Below the pieces are notes generated by a model. It made no database searches, was not told where the DNA came from, and was given only the letters and a program-made list of their open reading frames with translations. The position numbers and the translations under genes were made by a program. From the NCBI GenBank assembly GCA_021397835.1, contig JAJFZO010000604.1:124001-188000 (forward strand): a DNA stretch of 64,000 nt. The letters run 5' to 3'. Source of the stretch: Moringa oleifera. Taxonomy: Eukaryota; Streptophyta; Magnoliopsida; Brassicales; Moringaceae. Of this stretch, positions 51,080-63,681 are shown piece after piece (position 1 is the first letter of the stretch; the number at the start of each line of letters is the position of its first letter).

Positions 51080-53312
51080 AAATGGATGAGCCCTCATGTA
51101 TGAAACAATATCTGCTGTAGCTACCACAAGGACAATCGATTGCTCGCCCAATGGTCCTTCTTCATCATTACCTGCACAATCTTTGCAACATCGTGCTCAA
51201 AAAAAGCATTAGTCTTAGAGTTGCTATAAAGTAAACCTTTTAAGACAAAAAAAAAAAAAAAGAGTTCACAACTTATAATGTCTAAAAAGCATATTAAGAA
51301 AATGAAAGCGTGTCTAAGAAAATCGAGAAAAAAAATTAGAAAAAGAATAATGTAATCAAGAAAATTTAAAACATAAAAAATCAAAAAAGTCAAAAAGAAT
51401 CAAGTATCAGTGGAGGTTTAACAATAAAAAGATAAGCTCGCATGTAGGAATCCATACCTACACCTACCAAAGAAGCAACATTCAACTGCTAAGAACTGCT
51501 ACTTATCCATCATTGTCCTCAAAATCTTTCCAACATCGATGTTGAAACAAGCATTTGTCTATAACCTGTTGCAAAGTATCTATATGCCAACTGGTAAGAA
51601 AAGGATAACTAGGAGAATTCTTTACTCTTCTTCTAGTATAAACAAACCAACAAAAAAGTGCAGTTCGTACCTTAGAAAAATACGAGTTGTTTGTTGTCCA
51701 TGATAGGCAAACAAAATCAAAACTAGTGTCTACATCTTCAAGATCTGCATCTGCATCCAAGTCATCAAGATCCATGCTGCTTCCTGTTAATGTCGCCCTA
51801 ATCTTTGGCGCTTCAGCAGTGTTCTTCGCTTCCTGCCAGCAGTGCTTCTTTAATAGTCTGCAACGAATTGTAACTCTGCCAGCTTCCCCCTTCTATTAGC
51901 TATATAGGAATCTTCTTTAAGAAACATGGATTAGTTTTCATTTCAGGGATAGTTAATCTCTGTAAAACGAGCAGTTCAATTCATCTAAATATGTTGAAAT
52001 ACCTTTTCTGATCGTTCACTACCTAATACTAGCATATTATCTAAAGAAACAATCATGCCTACAATGGACAAGTTCTTATTGCTTATATTCCAAGAGTTTG
52101 CGTTCATAAAGTTTTGGGTTAATTCTGTTCTTTGATGAGTAAGTATACTGACCTGGTTGAGTTAAATTTTAGTTTATTTCTTCTTTGATTTCAGATAACC
52201 TAGCAGTCAAGTTTCTATTCATCTATGCAAGCCAAGAAACAAAATTACCTTTTCATGATTTGCGACAAATGGCGGACACAGAGGATGCCTGCACTCCATG
52301 TAAACTGGGAGATGTAATTCGGGTTCGCTGCCAAGATCGATAAGAACATATCTCATTATTTTAAGTAACTGATAATTCTATCTACTCTTAATGGAAGAAA
52401 AGAGTTTGAGATTTTGAATATGATAAATCCCAAATTGCTAGTTTTCTTGGATCATCATGATCTTCAAACGGATAAGCACCAGCTAGCATCACGTGTATGG
52501 TGACCCGAGAAGACCAAACATCTGCAATGTAAATATTGCTCTAGGGTTAGAGACAAAACACCGATCAAAGAACAGCAAAGGACAACAAAGAGGAAAATGA
52601 TTGAAGAAAAATGTAGAAAATTAAATGTATAACTTTGCGATCGTATTCTCTTTTGGATAGGACCTTAGCCGTTATGTAAGCTTCTGTTCCTACTGTAGAT
52701 TTTAATTGAGAGCACGACACTGCCGATAACAAAATCAGGTAAATACAATAAGTAAAGAGGTTATAAACGAACTTGATCTCCGATATAATCCTATGGCATT
52801 CATAATTTGAAGATTACCATCGAATGCCCAAAATCACGGATCTTGATACTAAGAGCTGTACTACCATCCAGCAAGGTATTTTCTACCTTAAGATTTCTAT
52901 GGCTACTCTGCTGCAAGAAATAAATCTTTTAGCTAGATGAAATATAAGAGACAGAGAAACAAAATAAATTAAAGAGAAAGGCTAAATGAAACTAAAGAAT
53001 GATGGTTAAAGCTCAAACCATTGAAGGGTAATAACTCACCCCTCGTATTAGTTGCTAACAAAAAAATCGTACATATTAGAAACTAAAGAGAGAAATTAGG
53101 GAACAAAATAGTAAGCTTTCATGTTCCGTAAAGCATATGGATATAATAGAAATTTGACTATCTAAATAAATTAGTGAATATGGCAAGCTTACCTCTGTAC
53201 ATTACCTTATCCTTGCAAAATCTATTGGCACAACATATCCTCTCGAAGATTTCTCCTCCCGCAGCATACTCCATGACAATGGCTAATTGAGTAGGCGTTA
53301 GTAGGACCCATA
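51080..53312 (-). pseudogene. SnRK2 pseudogene plus unknown exons, array unit 6
   Basis: Very like units 5 and 7. The catalytic loop (52820-52920) reads SHRNLKVEN (Asp to Asn) with RDFGHS kept. Hinge 53210-53312, activation segment 52640-52740, GAYPFED segment 52440-52505, VECKH-type exon 52265-52340. The tail exon (about 51700-51940) reads MDLDDLDADADLEDVDTS, then FDFVCLSW without the normal stop. The deleted form of the first unknown exon is at 51410-51565, the second unknown exon at about 51080-51213. Confidence 0.85.
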
Positions 53313-53508
53313 AGAAAAGATCATTCCATATAGAAGAAAATGAAACTAAATTATTAGATGGCTAAGCTATCTAGCTGAATCACATGAAAACTCAAAATGC
53401 TTAGTCAAAGTAGATCCTAATCAAGCGTGGAGAAGAAAGGCTCTTTCAAAAAAGTGAGCAACAGTTTCTTCGAGCGAGAGAAATAACTAACAGGAAGTTC
53501 GAAACCAA

Positions 53509-54148
53509 CTACCACTAGATTAGCACTACTCTTAAATTATTACTACTGCTAGTCCTAAATTATTTCTGCTGCTACTGCAAGAATACCGCTACCACTGCTG
53601 CCACATCTAGAATACGTTCACTATGAGACCGCTCTAACACCTAAATTACTGCTACTGCTAGATTACTGCTTCTATTGTTGCTGCTACTACTACTTACTAG
53701 ATTATGGCTACTCCTAGACTATAGTTATTGCTACTGCTAGATTACTACATAAAATAAATTATTGCTATTGTTAGTGCTAAATTATTTCTACTGCTACTGC
53801 AAGAATACCGCTACTGCTATTGCTACATCTAGAATACGTCTACTACGAGAGTGCTATTGCTACTGATAGACTACTATTTCTCTTGCTGCTTCTATTGCTA
53901 CTACAAGTTCTAGATTATGGCCACTACTAGACTTACAGTCACTTCTACGGCTTGATGACTACTACTCCTAAATTATTGCTATTATTAGTGTTTAAGTGCT
54001 AGCTCTACCAGATTACACCAAGATTAATGCTACTGTAAATGCTAGATTCCTGCGACTACTACTGCCCTACTAGATTACAGCTACTGCCACCGCCAGTTTA
54101 TTGTTATAGCTACTGCTACTACTGTTGCTAGATTAATGCTACTCCTAA
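53509..54148. repeat. CTA/CTG-rich block, unit 6
   Basis: Nearly the same as units 4 and 5; a small duplication makes ACTACTACTTACTAG near 53685. Confidence 0.85.
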
Positions 54149-54257
54149 GTAACAAAAAGAAATGATTATGATGCATAGACAAATATTAATGAAAAAGGTG
54201 CCATTTTTCAAGATAATAAATATGTACAATAGATAGTAGAATCCTCCCCTAACAACA

Positions 54258-56490
54258 AATGGATGAGCCCTCATGTTTGAAACAATATCTGCTGTAGCTA
54301 CCACAAGGACAATCGATTGTTCGCCCAATGGTCCTTCTTCATCATTGCCTGCATAATCTTTGCAACATCGTGCTCAGAAAAAGCATTAGTCTCAGAGTTG
54401 CTATAAAGTAAACCTTTTGAGACAAAAAAAAAAAAAAAGAGTTCGCAACTTATAATGTCTAAAAAGCATATTAAGAAAATGAAAGCGTGTCTAAGAAAAT
54501 CGAGAAAAAAAAATAGAAAAGGAATAATCTAATCAAGAAAATTTAAAACATAAAAAATCAAAAAAGTCAAAAAGAATCAAGTATCAGTGGAGGTTTAACA
54601 ATAAAAAGATAAGCTCGCATGTAGGAATCCATACCTACACCTACCAAAGAAGCAACATTCAACTGCTAAGAACTGCTACTTATCCATCATTGTCCTCAAA
54701 ATCTTTCCAACATCGATGTTGAAACAAGCGTTTGTCTATAACCTGTTGCAAAGTATCTATATGCCAACTAGTAAGAAAAGGATAACTAGGAGAATTCTTT
54801 ACTCTTCTTCTAGTATAAACAAACCAACCAAAAAGTGCAGTTCGTACCTTAGCAAAATACGAGTTGTTTGTTGTCCAAGATAGGCAAACAAAATCAAAAC
54901 TAGTGTCTACATCTTCAAGATCTGCATCTGCATCCAAGTCATCAAGATCCATGCTGCTTCCTGTTAATGTCGCCCTAATCTTTGGCGCTTCAGCAGTGTT
55001 CCTCGCTTCCTGCCAGCAGTGCTTCTTTAATAGTCTGCAACGAATTGTAACTCTGCCAGCTTCCCCCTTCTATTAGCTGTATAGGAATCTTCTTTAAGAA
55101 ACATGGATTAGTTTTCATTTCAGGGATAGTTAATCTCTGTAAAACGAGCAGTTTAATTCATCTAAATATGTTGAAATACCTTTTCTGATCGTTCACTACC
55201 TAATACTAGCATATTATCTAAAGAAACAATCATGCCTACAATGGACAAGTTCTTATTATTTATATTCCAAGAGTTTGCGTTCATAAACTTTTGGGTTAAT
55301 TCTGTGCTTTGATGAGTAAGTATACTGACCTGGTTGAGTTAAATTTTAGTTTGTTTCTTCTTTGATTTCAGATAACCTAGCAGTCAAGTTTCTAGTCATC
55401 TATGCAAGCCAAGAAACAAAATTACCTTTCCATGATTTGCGACAAACGGCGAACACAGAGGATGCCTGCACTCCACGTAAACTGGGAGATGTAATTCGGG
55501 TTCGCTGCCAAGATCGATAAGAACATATCTCATTATTTTAAGTAACTGATAATTCTATCTACTCTTAATGGAAGAAAAGAGTTTGAGATTTTGAATATGA
55601 TAAATCCCAAATTGCCAGTTTTCTTGGATCATCATGATCTTCAAATGGATAAGCACCAGCTAGCATCACGTGTATGGTGACCCGAGAAGACCAAACATTT
55701 GCAATGTAAATATTGCTCTAGGGTTAGAGACAAAACACCGATCAAAGAACAGCAAAGGACAACAAAGAGGAAAATGATTGAAGAAAAATGTAGAAAATTA
55801 AATGTATAACTTCGTGATCGTATTCTCTTTTGGATAGGAACTTAGCCGTTATGTAAGCTTCTGTTCCTACTGTAGATTTTAATTGAGAGCACGACACTGT
55901 CGATAACAAAATCAGGTAAATACAATAAGTAAAGAAGTTGTGAACGAATTTGATCTCCGATATAATCCTATGGCATTCATAATTTGAAGATTACCTTCGA
56001 ATGCCCAAAATCACGTATCTTGATACTAAGAGCTGTACTACCGTCCAGCAAGGTATTTTCTACCTTAAGATTTCTATGGCTACTCTGCTGCAAGAAATAA
56101 ATCTTTTAGCTAGATGAATTATAAGAGACAGAGAAACAAAATAAATTAAAGAGAAAGGCTAAATGAAACTAAAGAATGATGGTTGAAGTTCAAACCATTG
56201 AAGGGTAATAACTCACTCCTCGTATTAGTTGCTACCAGAAAAATCGTACATATTAAAAACTAAACAGAGAAATTAGGGAACAAAATAGTAAGCTTTTATG
56301 TTCAGCAAAGCATATGGATATAATAGAAATTTGACTACCTAAATAAATTAGTGAATATGGCAAGCTTACCTCTGTACATTACCTTATCCTCGCAAATCTA
56401 TTGGCACGGCATATCCTATCGAAGAGTTCTCCTCCCGCAGCATACTCCATGACAATGGCTAGATGAGTAGGAGTTAGTAGTACTCATAAG
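54258..56490 (-). pseudogene. SnRK2 pseudogene plus unknown exons, array unit 7 (mosaic)
   Basis: Catalytic loop (55995-56095) reads SHRNLKVEN with RDFG kept, as in unit 6; activation segment 55820-55915; GAYPFED segment 55620-55685; tail exon about 54880-55120 with the stop lost; deleted first unknown exon 54587-54745; second unknown exon about 54258-54393. The hinge exon (56385-56490) and the adjoining CTA block instead resemble unit 8 (GGCATATCCTATCGAAGAG, GTTAGTAGTAC). The switch falls at about 56280-56400. Confidence 0.85.
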
Positions 56491-56684
56491 AAAAGATTAT
56501 TCCACATAGAAGAAAATGAAACTAAATTATTGGAGGGCTAAGTTGTCTAATAGAATCACATAAAAGCACAAAATGCTTAGTCAACGTAGATCCTAATCAA
56601 GCATGGAAAAGAAAGGCTTTTTTCAGAAAAGTGAGCAGCAGTTTCTTCTAGCAATAGAAATAACTAACCTAAAGTCCAAAACTA

Positions 56685-57324
56685 ACTACCGCTAGATTAG
56701 TGCTACTCCTAAATTATTGCTACTGCTAATCCTGAATTATTTCTACTGCTACTGCAAAAATACCGCTACCACTGCTGCTACATCTAGAATATGTCCACTA
56801 AAAGACCACTTCAACAGCTAAATTACTGCTACTATTAGATTACTACTTCTACTGTTGCTGCTACTATTATTTCTAGATTATGGCTACTACTGAACTATAG
56901 TCACTGCTGCTGCTAGGTTACTACTTAAAATAAATTATTGCTACTGTTAGTGCTAAGTTATTCCTACTGCTACTGCAAGAATACAGCTACTGCTATTGCT
57001 AAATCTAGAATACGTCTACTACGACACTATTATTACTATTACTGATAGATTACTGCTTCTCCTGCTACTGCTACTGTGACTATTACTTCTAGATTATGGG
57101 TGCTTCTAGACTACAGTCACTCTTACAGCTAGATTACTATTACTCCTAAATTATTGTTATTATTACTGTTTAAGTGTTGCTGCTACTAGATTACACCAAT
57201 ATTAGTGCCACTACAAATGTTAGATTCGTACGAGTGCTACTGCCCTACTAGATTACAGCTACTGCCACCGCTAGTTAGTTTATTGCTACAGCTACTATTG
57301 CTCCTAGACCAAAGCTACTCCTAA
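56685..57324. repeat. CTA/CTG-rich block, unit 7
   Basis: Has the CTACTTAAAATAAATT variant (near 56930) and so groups with unit 8, although the rest of unit 7 groups with units 5 and 6. Confidence 0.85.
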
Positions 57325-57429
57325 GTAACCAAAAAAAATGTGATTACGATGTATAAACAAATATTATCGACAAATGTACCATTTTCCAAGATAACAAATA
57401 TGTATAAGAGATGGTAGAATCCTCCCCTA

Positions 57430-57565
57430 ATAACAAATGGATGAGCCCCCATGTAAGAAACCATATCTGCTGCAGCTACCACAAGAACAATCGGTTGTTC
57501 TGCCATTGGTCCTTCTTCAGCATTGCGTGCACAATCTTTGCAACATCATGCTCAAGAAAAGTGTT
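57430..57565 (-). other. Example of unknown exon 2 (TNxFFEHD type)
   Basis: In each unit an exon-like stretch begins TN(A/T)FFEHDVAKI...MMK, then needs a one-base shift to continue GPMAEQPIVLVVAAADMVSY and MGAHPFV. Its start, the DVAKI...MM core and the SYMxAxPFxV end match unknown exon 1 about 300 bases away, so the two look like an exon duplication. The frameshift is present in every unit I checked, so it predates amplification, or the true splice pattern differs from mine. Confidence 0.5.
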
Positions 57566-59653
57566 AGTCTCAAAGTTGCTATAAAGTAAACCTTTTTAGA
57601 CAAAAAAATAAAAATAAAAAAGGAGTTCATAACTTATCATGTCTAAAAATCATATTAACAAAATGAAAGCGTGTCTAAGAAAATCGAGCAAAAATAAAAT
57701 TAAAAAAGAAATAATCTAATCAAGAAAATTTAAAACATAAAAAAATCAAAAAAAGTGGAAAAGAATCTAGTACCAATGGTTTAACAATAAAAGGATAAGC
57801 TCACATGTAGGAATCCATACCTGCACCTATCAAAGAAGCACCAGCGGTTGTTTGGATAGTGCAATTCTTTCAACTGCTAAGAACTACTCCTTATCCATCA
57901 TTGTCCTCAAAATCTTTGTAACATCGATGTCAAACAGGCATTTGTCCATAACCTACTATAAAGTATCAATGTGCCAACTAGTAAGAAATGGATTACAGGG
58001 AGAATTCTTTACTCTCCTTCTAGTATAAACAAATCAACAAAAAAAAAGTCCAGTTTCCTGCTTTAGCGAAATACGAGTTGTTTGTTGCTCTGAATAGGCA
58101 GACAAAATTAACACTGGTGTAAATCTTCAAGATCTGCATTTTCATCCAAGTCATCAAGATCCATGCTACTTCCCGTTAATGTCCCCTTAAGCTTTGGGAC
58201 TTCAGCAGTCTTCCTCACTTCCTGACAGCAACACTTCTTTAATGGTTTGCAACGGGTTTTTTACATCGTGACTCTCCCAGCTTCCCTTCAATTTTCATTT
58301 CACGGATAGTTAATCTCCGTAAAACGAGCAGTTCAGTTCATCTAAATATGTTGAAATACTTTTTCTGGTCATTGACAACCTAATACTAGCATACTATCAA
58401 AAGAAACAATCATGCCTATAATGGACAAGTTCCTATTACTTCCATTCTAAGAGTTTGCGTTCAGATCAGTTTGGGTTAAGCCTGTTCTTTGATGAGTCAA
58501 TATAATGACCTAGTTTAGTTAAATTTTAGTTTGCTTCTTCTTTGTTTCGGATAACCTAGCAGTCAAGTTTCTATTCATCTATGCTAGCTAAAAGACAAAA
58601 TTACCTTTTCAAGATTTGCAACAAACAATAGAGACAAAGGATACTTGCATTCCATGTAAACTAGGGGATGTCATCTGGGCCCGCTGCTAAGACCAAAAAG
58701 AACATATCTCATTATTTTAAGTCACTCATAATTCTATCAACTCTTAACGGAAGAAAGGAGTTTGAGAGTCTGAATATGATAAATCCCAATTCCCAGTCTT
58801 CTTCGATCATCATGATCTTCAAACGGATAAGCACCAGTTAGCATCACGTGTATGGTGACCCGGGAAGACCAAACATCTGAAACGTAAATATTGCTCCAGG
58901 GTTAGATACAAAACCTCGATCAAAGAACAACAAGGGACAACGAAAAGGAAAATGATAAAAGAAAACTGCAAAAAACTAAGTGTATAACTTTGCCATCGTA
59001 TTCTCTTTCGGATAGGACCTCAGCCATTATGTAAGCTTGTGTTCCTACTGCAGATTTGTTTGAGAGCATGACACTGCCGATGACAAAATCAGGTAAATAC
59101 AATAAGTAAAGAGGTTATAAACGAACTTCATCTCCGTTATAATCCTACGACATTCATGATTTGAACATTACCTTTGAATGCCCAAAATCACATATCTTAA
59201 TACTAGAAGCTGTACTACCATCCAGCAAGGTATCTTCTAAAGATCTCTATGCCCAATCTGTTGTAAGAAGCTAATCTTTAAGCTAGATGAATTATATGAA
59301 AAAGAGAGGCAAAACAAATTAAAGAGAAAGGCTAAATGAAACAATGATGGTTGAAGTTCAAACCATTGAACGGCAATAACTCACTCCACATATTAGTTGC
59401 TAATAGAAAACCCTTACCTATCGAAACTGGATAGAGAAATTAGGGAATAAAAGAGAAAGCTTTCATGTTTCATAAAGCATATAGGTATAAGAGAAATTTG
59501 ACTACATAAATAAATTAGTGAATGTGGCATGCTCACCTCTGTCCATTACCTCATCCTCACAAAATCTACTGGCACAGCATATCCTATCGAAGAGTTCTCC
59601 TCCCGCAACATACTCCATGACAATGGCTAGATAAGTAGGAGTTAGTAGTACCC
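57430..59653 (-). pseudogene. SnRK2 pseudogene plus unknown exons, array unit 8
   Basis: The activation segment is easiest to read here (58990-59100): KSAVGTQAYIMAEVLSEREY then DGK, aligning with [24 protein letters not shown] family sequence but with APE changed to MAE. The catalytic exon (59175-59260) has HRDL and then a stop caused by a small deletion. Hinge exon 59545-59653; GAYPFED segment 58800-58870. The tail exon (about 58095-58270) lacks the FLKNLP part through a deletion and has lost its stop. Unknown exons lie at 57775-57945 and about 57430-57565. Confidence 0.85.
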
Positions 59654-59855
59654 ACAAGAAAAGATGATTCCACATAAAAGAAAATGAAACTAAATTATTG
59701 GAAGACTAAGTTGTCTAGTTGAATCACAAAAAACCACAAAATGCTTAGTCAATGTAGATCCTAATCAAGCATTAAAAAAAAAACACTCTTTCAGAAAAGT
59801 GAGCTGTAGTTTCTTCGAGCAAAAGAAATAACTAACCTAAAGTCTAAAACTAACT

Positions 59856-60470
59856 ACCGCTATATTAGTGCTACTCCTAAATTGTTGCTACTACTAGTCC
59901 TAAATTATTTCTACTGCTACTGCAACAGTATCGCTACCACTGCTGCTACATCTAGAATACGTCCACTAAAAGGCCACTCCAACAGCTAAATTACTACTAC
60001 TGCTAGATTACTACTTCTACTGCTGCTGCTACTACTATTTCTAGATTATAGCTACCACTGGACTATAGTTACTGCTACTACTAGGTTACTACTTAAAATA
60101 AAATATTGCACTATCAGTGCTAAATTATTCCTACTGCTACTACAAGAATACAGCTACTACTGCTAAATCTAGAATACGTCTACTATGAGACTACTACTAC
60201 TACTGATTCTCCTGTTACTACTACTACTACTATTACTTCTATATTATGGCTGCTGCTAGACTACAGTCACTCTTACAGCTAGATTACTACTACTCTTAAA
60301 TTATTGATATTATTACTATTTACGTGTTGCTGCTACTGGATTACACCAAGATTAGTGGTACTACAAATGTTAGATTCGTGCTAGTGCTACTGCTTTGCTA
60401 GATTATAGCTATTTCCATTACTAGTTTATTGCTACAGCTACTACTGCTCCTAGATTAACGCTACTCCTAA
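59856..60470. repeat. CTA/CTG-rich block, unit 8
   Basis: The shortest block, with purer ACT runs (ACTACTACTACTACT near 60210). Confidence 0.85.
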
Positions 60471-60579
60471 GAAACCAAAGCAAATGTGATTATGATGTAT
60501 AGACAAATATTATCGATAAATGTGCCATTTTCCAAGATAACAAATATGTACAAGAGATGGTAGAATCCTCCCTTAACTA

Positions 60580-62832
60580 CAAATGGATAAGCCCCCATGT
60601 ACGAAACCATATCTGCTGCAGCTACCACAAGAACAATCAGTTGTTCTGCCATTGGTCCTTTTTCATCATTGCGTGCACAATCTTTGCAACATCATGCTCA
60701 AAAAAAAGCATTAGTCTCAGAGTTACTATAAAGTAAATCTTTTCAGACTAAAAAAAAAAAAGAAAGAAAAGATTTCGTAACTTGTCATGCCTAAAAATCA
60801 TATTAACAAAATGAAAGCGTATCTAAAAAAATCGAGAAAAAAATAAAATTAGAAAAGAAATAATCTAATCAAGAAAATTTAAAACGTAAAAAAATCAGAA
60901 AAGTGGAAAAGAATCTAGTGCCAATGGAGGTTTAACAATAAAAGGATAAGTTTGCATGTAGGAATCCATACTTGCACCTATCAAAGAAGCAACCAGCTGT
61001 TGTTTGGATAGTACAATTCTTTCAACTGCTAAGAACTGCTCCTTATCCATCATTTTCCTTAAAATCTTTGCATCATCGATGTCGAAACAAGCATTTGTCA
61101 ATAACCTGCTATAAAGTATCTACGTGCCAACTGGTAAGAAATGGATTACAGGGAGAATTCTTTACTCTCCTTCTAGTATAAACAAATCAATAGAAAAGTG
61201 TAGTTCGTACCTTAGCAAAATACGAGTTATTTGTTGTTTTGAATGGGCGGACAAAATCACATTGGTGTCTACATCTTTAAGATCTGCATCTGCATCTAAG
61301 TCATTAAGATCCACACTGCTTCCCGTTAATATCCCCTTAAGCTTTGGGACTTCAGCAGTCTTCCTCGCTTCTTGACGACAACACTTCTTTAGTGGTTTGC
61401 AACGATTATTTACATTGTGACTCTGTCAGCCTCTCCATTCCATTAGCTGTATAGGCAACTTCTTTAACATGAATCAGTTTTTATTTCAAGAATAGTTAAT
61501 CTCCGTAAAACCAGCAGTTTAGTTCATCTAAATATGTTGAAATACCTTTTCTGATCGTTCACTATCTAATACTAGCATATTATCTGAAGAAACAATCATG
61601 CTTACTATGAAAAATTTCTTATTACTTATATTTCAAGAGTTTGCGTTCAGAAAATTTTGGGTTAAGTCTGTTCATTGATGAGTAAGTATACTAACTTAGT
61701 TGAGTTAAATTTTAGTTTATTTCTTCTTTGTTTCGGATAACCTAGCATTCAAGTTTCTATTCATCCATGCAAGCTAAGAGACAAAATTACCTTTTCACGA
61801 TTTGCGATAAAACAGCGGAGACAAAAGATGCTTGCACTCCACGTAAACTTGGAGATGTAATCCGAGTCCGTTGCCAAGACCAATAAGAATGTATCTCATT
61901 ATTTTAAGTCACTAATAATTTTATCTACTTTTAATGGAAGAAAGGAGTTTGAGAGTTAGAATATGACAAATCCCAATTATTAGTTTTCTTCGATCAACAT
62001 GATCTTCGAACGGATAAGCACCAACTAGCATCACGTGTATGGTGACCCGAGAAGACCAAACATCTGCAACGTAAATATTCCTCCAGGGTTAGATACAAAA
62101 CATCGATCAAAGAACAGCAAGGGATAACGAAGAGGAAAATGATAGAAGAAAAATGCAGAAAATTAAGTGTATAACTTTGCCATCGTATTCTCTTTCGGAT
62201 AGGACCTTAGCCATTATGTAAGCTTATGTTCCTCCTGCAGATTTTAATTAAGAGTTTACGATACTGTCGATGACAAAATTAGGTAAATGAACTCGATCTC
62301 CATTATAATCCTATGGCATTCATGATTTGAACATTACCTTTGAATGCCTGAAATCACATATCTTGATACTATGAGTTATACTACCATCCAGCAAGGTATT
62401 TTCTAGCTTAAGATCTCTATGGCTAATCTGCTGCAAGAAATAAATCTTTAAGCTAAATGAATTATAAGAGAAAGAGAAGCAAAACAAATTAAAGAGAAAG
62501 GCTAAATGAAACCAAAGAATGATGGTTGAAGTTCAAACCATTGAACGGCAATAACTCGCTCCCCGTATTAGTTACTAACAGAAAAACCTTACCTATAGAA
62601 ATTGAATAGAGAAATCAGGGAAAGAAAGGGTAAGCTTTCATGATTCGTAAAGCATATAGGTATAAAAGAAATTTGGCTACATAAATAAATTAGTGAATGC
62701 GGCATGCTCACCTCTGTGCATTACCTCATCCTCGCAAAATCTATTGGCACAGCATATCCTATCAAAGAGTTCTCCTCTGGCAGCATACTCCATGACAATG
62801 GCTAGATGAGTAAGAATTAGTAGGATCCATAA
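60580..62832 (-). pseudogene. SnRK2 pseudogene plus unknown exons, array unit 9
   Basis: The catalytic exon (62340-62435) reads [15 protein letters not shown], but DFG has become DFR. Hinge exon 62725-62832, activation segment 62180-62275 with a nearby intron deletion, GAYPFED segment 61985-62045, VECKH-type exon 61800-61880. The tail exon (about 61240-61475) is frameshifted after DADADL and has a small deletion in the FLKKLP part. The first unknown exon (60895-61101 as an open frame) is the longest uninterrupted copy in the window: TNACFDIDDAKILRKMMDKE through SYMQTYPFIVKPP. Confidence 0.85.
60895..61101 (-). other. Best copy of unknown exon 1 (TNACFD type)
   Basis: After an acceptor (GTCAATA or TTATAG in other units) the frame reads TNACFDIDDAKILRKMMDKE, then QFLAVERIVLSKQQLVASLI, then GASMDSYMQTYPFIVKPP, ending at a GTACTGG/GTGCTAG-like donor. 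Homologous copies sit about 3.18 kb apart in every unit, at roughly 38.8, 42.0, 45.2, 48.3, 51.5, 54.7 and 57.9 kb. It is not part of any kinase domain I know. The protein family is unknown. Confidence 0.6.
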
Positions 62833-63027
62833 GAAAAGATCATTCCATATAAAAGAAAATGAAACTAAATTATTGGAGGGCTAAGTTGTCTAGGTGAATC
62901 ACATGAAAACACAAAATACTTAGTCGATATAGATCCTAATCAAGTGTGAAAAAGAAAAGCTCCTTCAGAAAAATGAGCAGCAGTTTCTTCGAGCAACAGA
63001 AATAACTAACCTAAAGTCTGAAACTAA

Positions 63028-63676
63028 CTACTACTAGATTAGTACTACTCCTAAATTATTGCTACTGCTAATCCTAAATTCTTTCTACTGTTATGTAAGA
63101 ATACCGCTACCACTGCTGGTACATCTAGAATACACCCACTAAAAGACCACTCGAACAGCTAAATTACTGCTACTGGTAGATTACTACTTCTATTGCTATT
63201 GCTACTATTACTATTTCTAGATTATGGCTGTTGCTAGACTATAGTTACTGCTACTGCTAGAATACTACTTAGAATAAATTATTGCTACTGTTAGTGCTAA
63301 ATTAATCCTATTGCTATTGCTAGAATACTTCTTAAAATAAATTATTGCTATTGTTAGTGCTAAATTAATCCTATTGCTACTGCAAGAATACAACTACTGC
63401 TAAATCTAAAATATGTTTACTATAAGACTACTACTACTATTACTTATTATGGCTGCTAGACTACAGTCACTCTTACGGCTAGATTACTACTACTCTTAAA
63501 TTATTGATATTATTACTGTTCAAGTGTTGCTGCTATTAGATTACACCAAGATTAGTGTTACTACAAATGTTAGATTCGTGCGAGTACCACTGCCCTGCTA
63601 GATTACAACTACTGCCACCGCTAGTTTATTGCTACAGCTAGTGTTACTATTGCTGCTAAATCAATACTACTCGTAA
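63028..63676. repeat. CTA/CTG-rich block, unit 9
   Basis: Contains a local tandem duplication of about 75 bases around 63250-63390 (TTAGTGCTAAATTAATCCTA occurs twice), showing that the block also changes length by internal slippage or unequal exchange. Confidence 0.85.
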
Positions 63677-63681
63677 GTAAT

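Noticed and set aside
51503..51899. Overlapping frames on both strands at the acidic-tail exon (also near 54.7-55.1 kb)
   Set aside because: The minus-strand frame MDLDDLDADADLEDVD is the kinase tail; the plus-strand Ser-rich frame is its shadow.
37514..63676. Regular repeats resembling a CRISPR or centromeric satellite
   Set aside because: There are no constant repeats with unique spacers of constant size. The 3.18 kb unit contains recognisable kinase exons, and the genome is a plant's.
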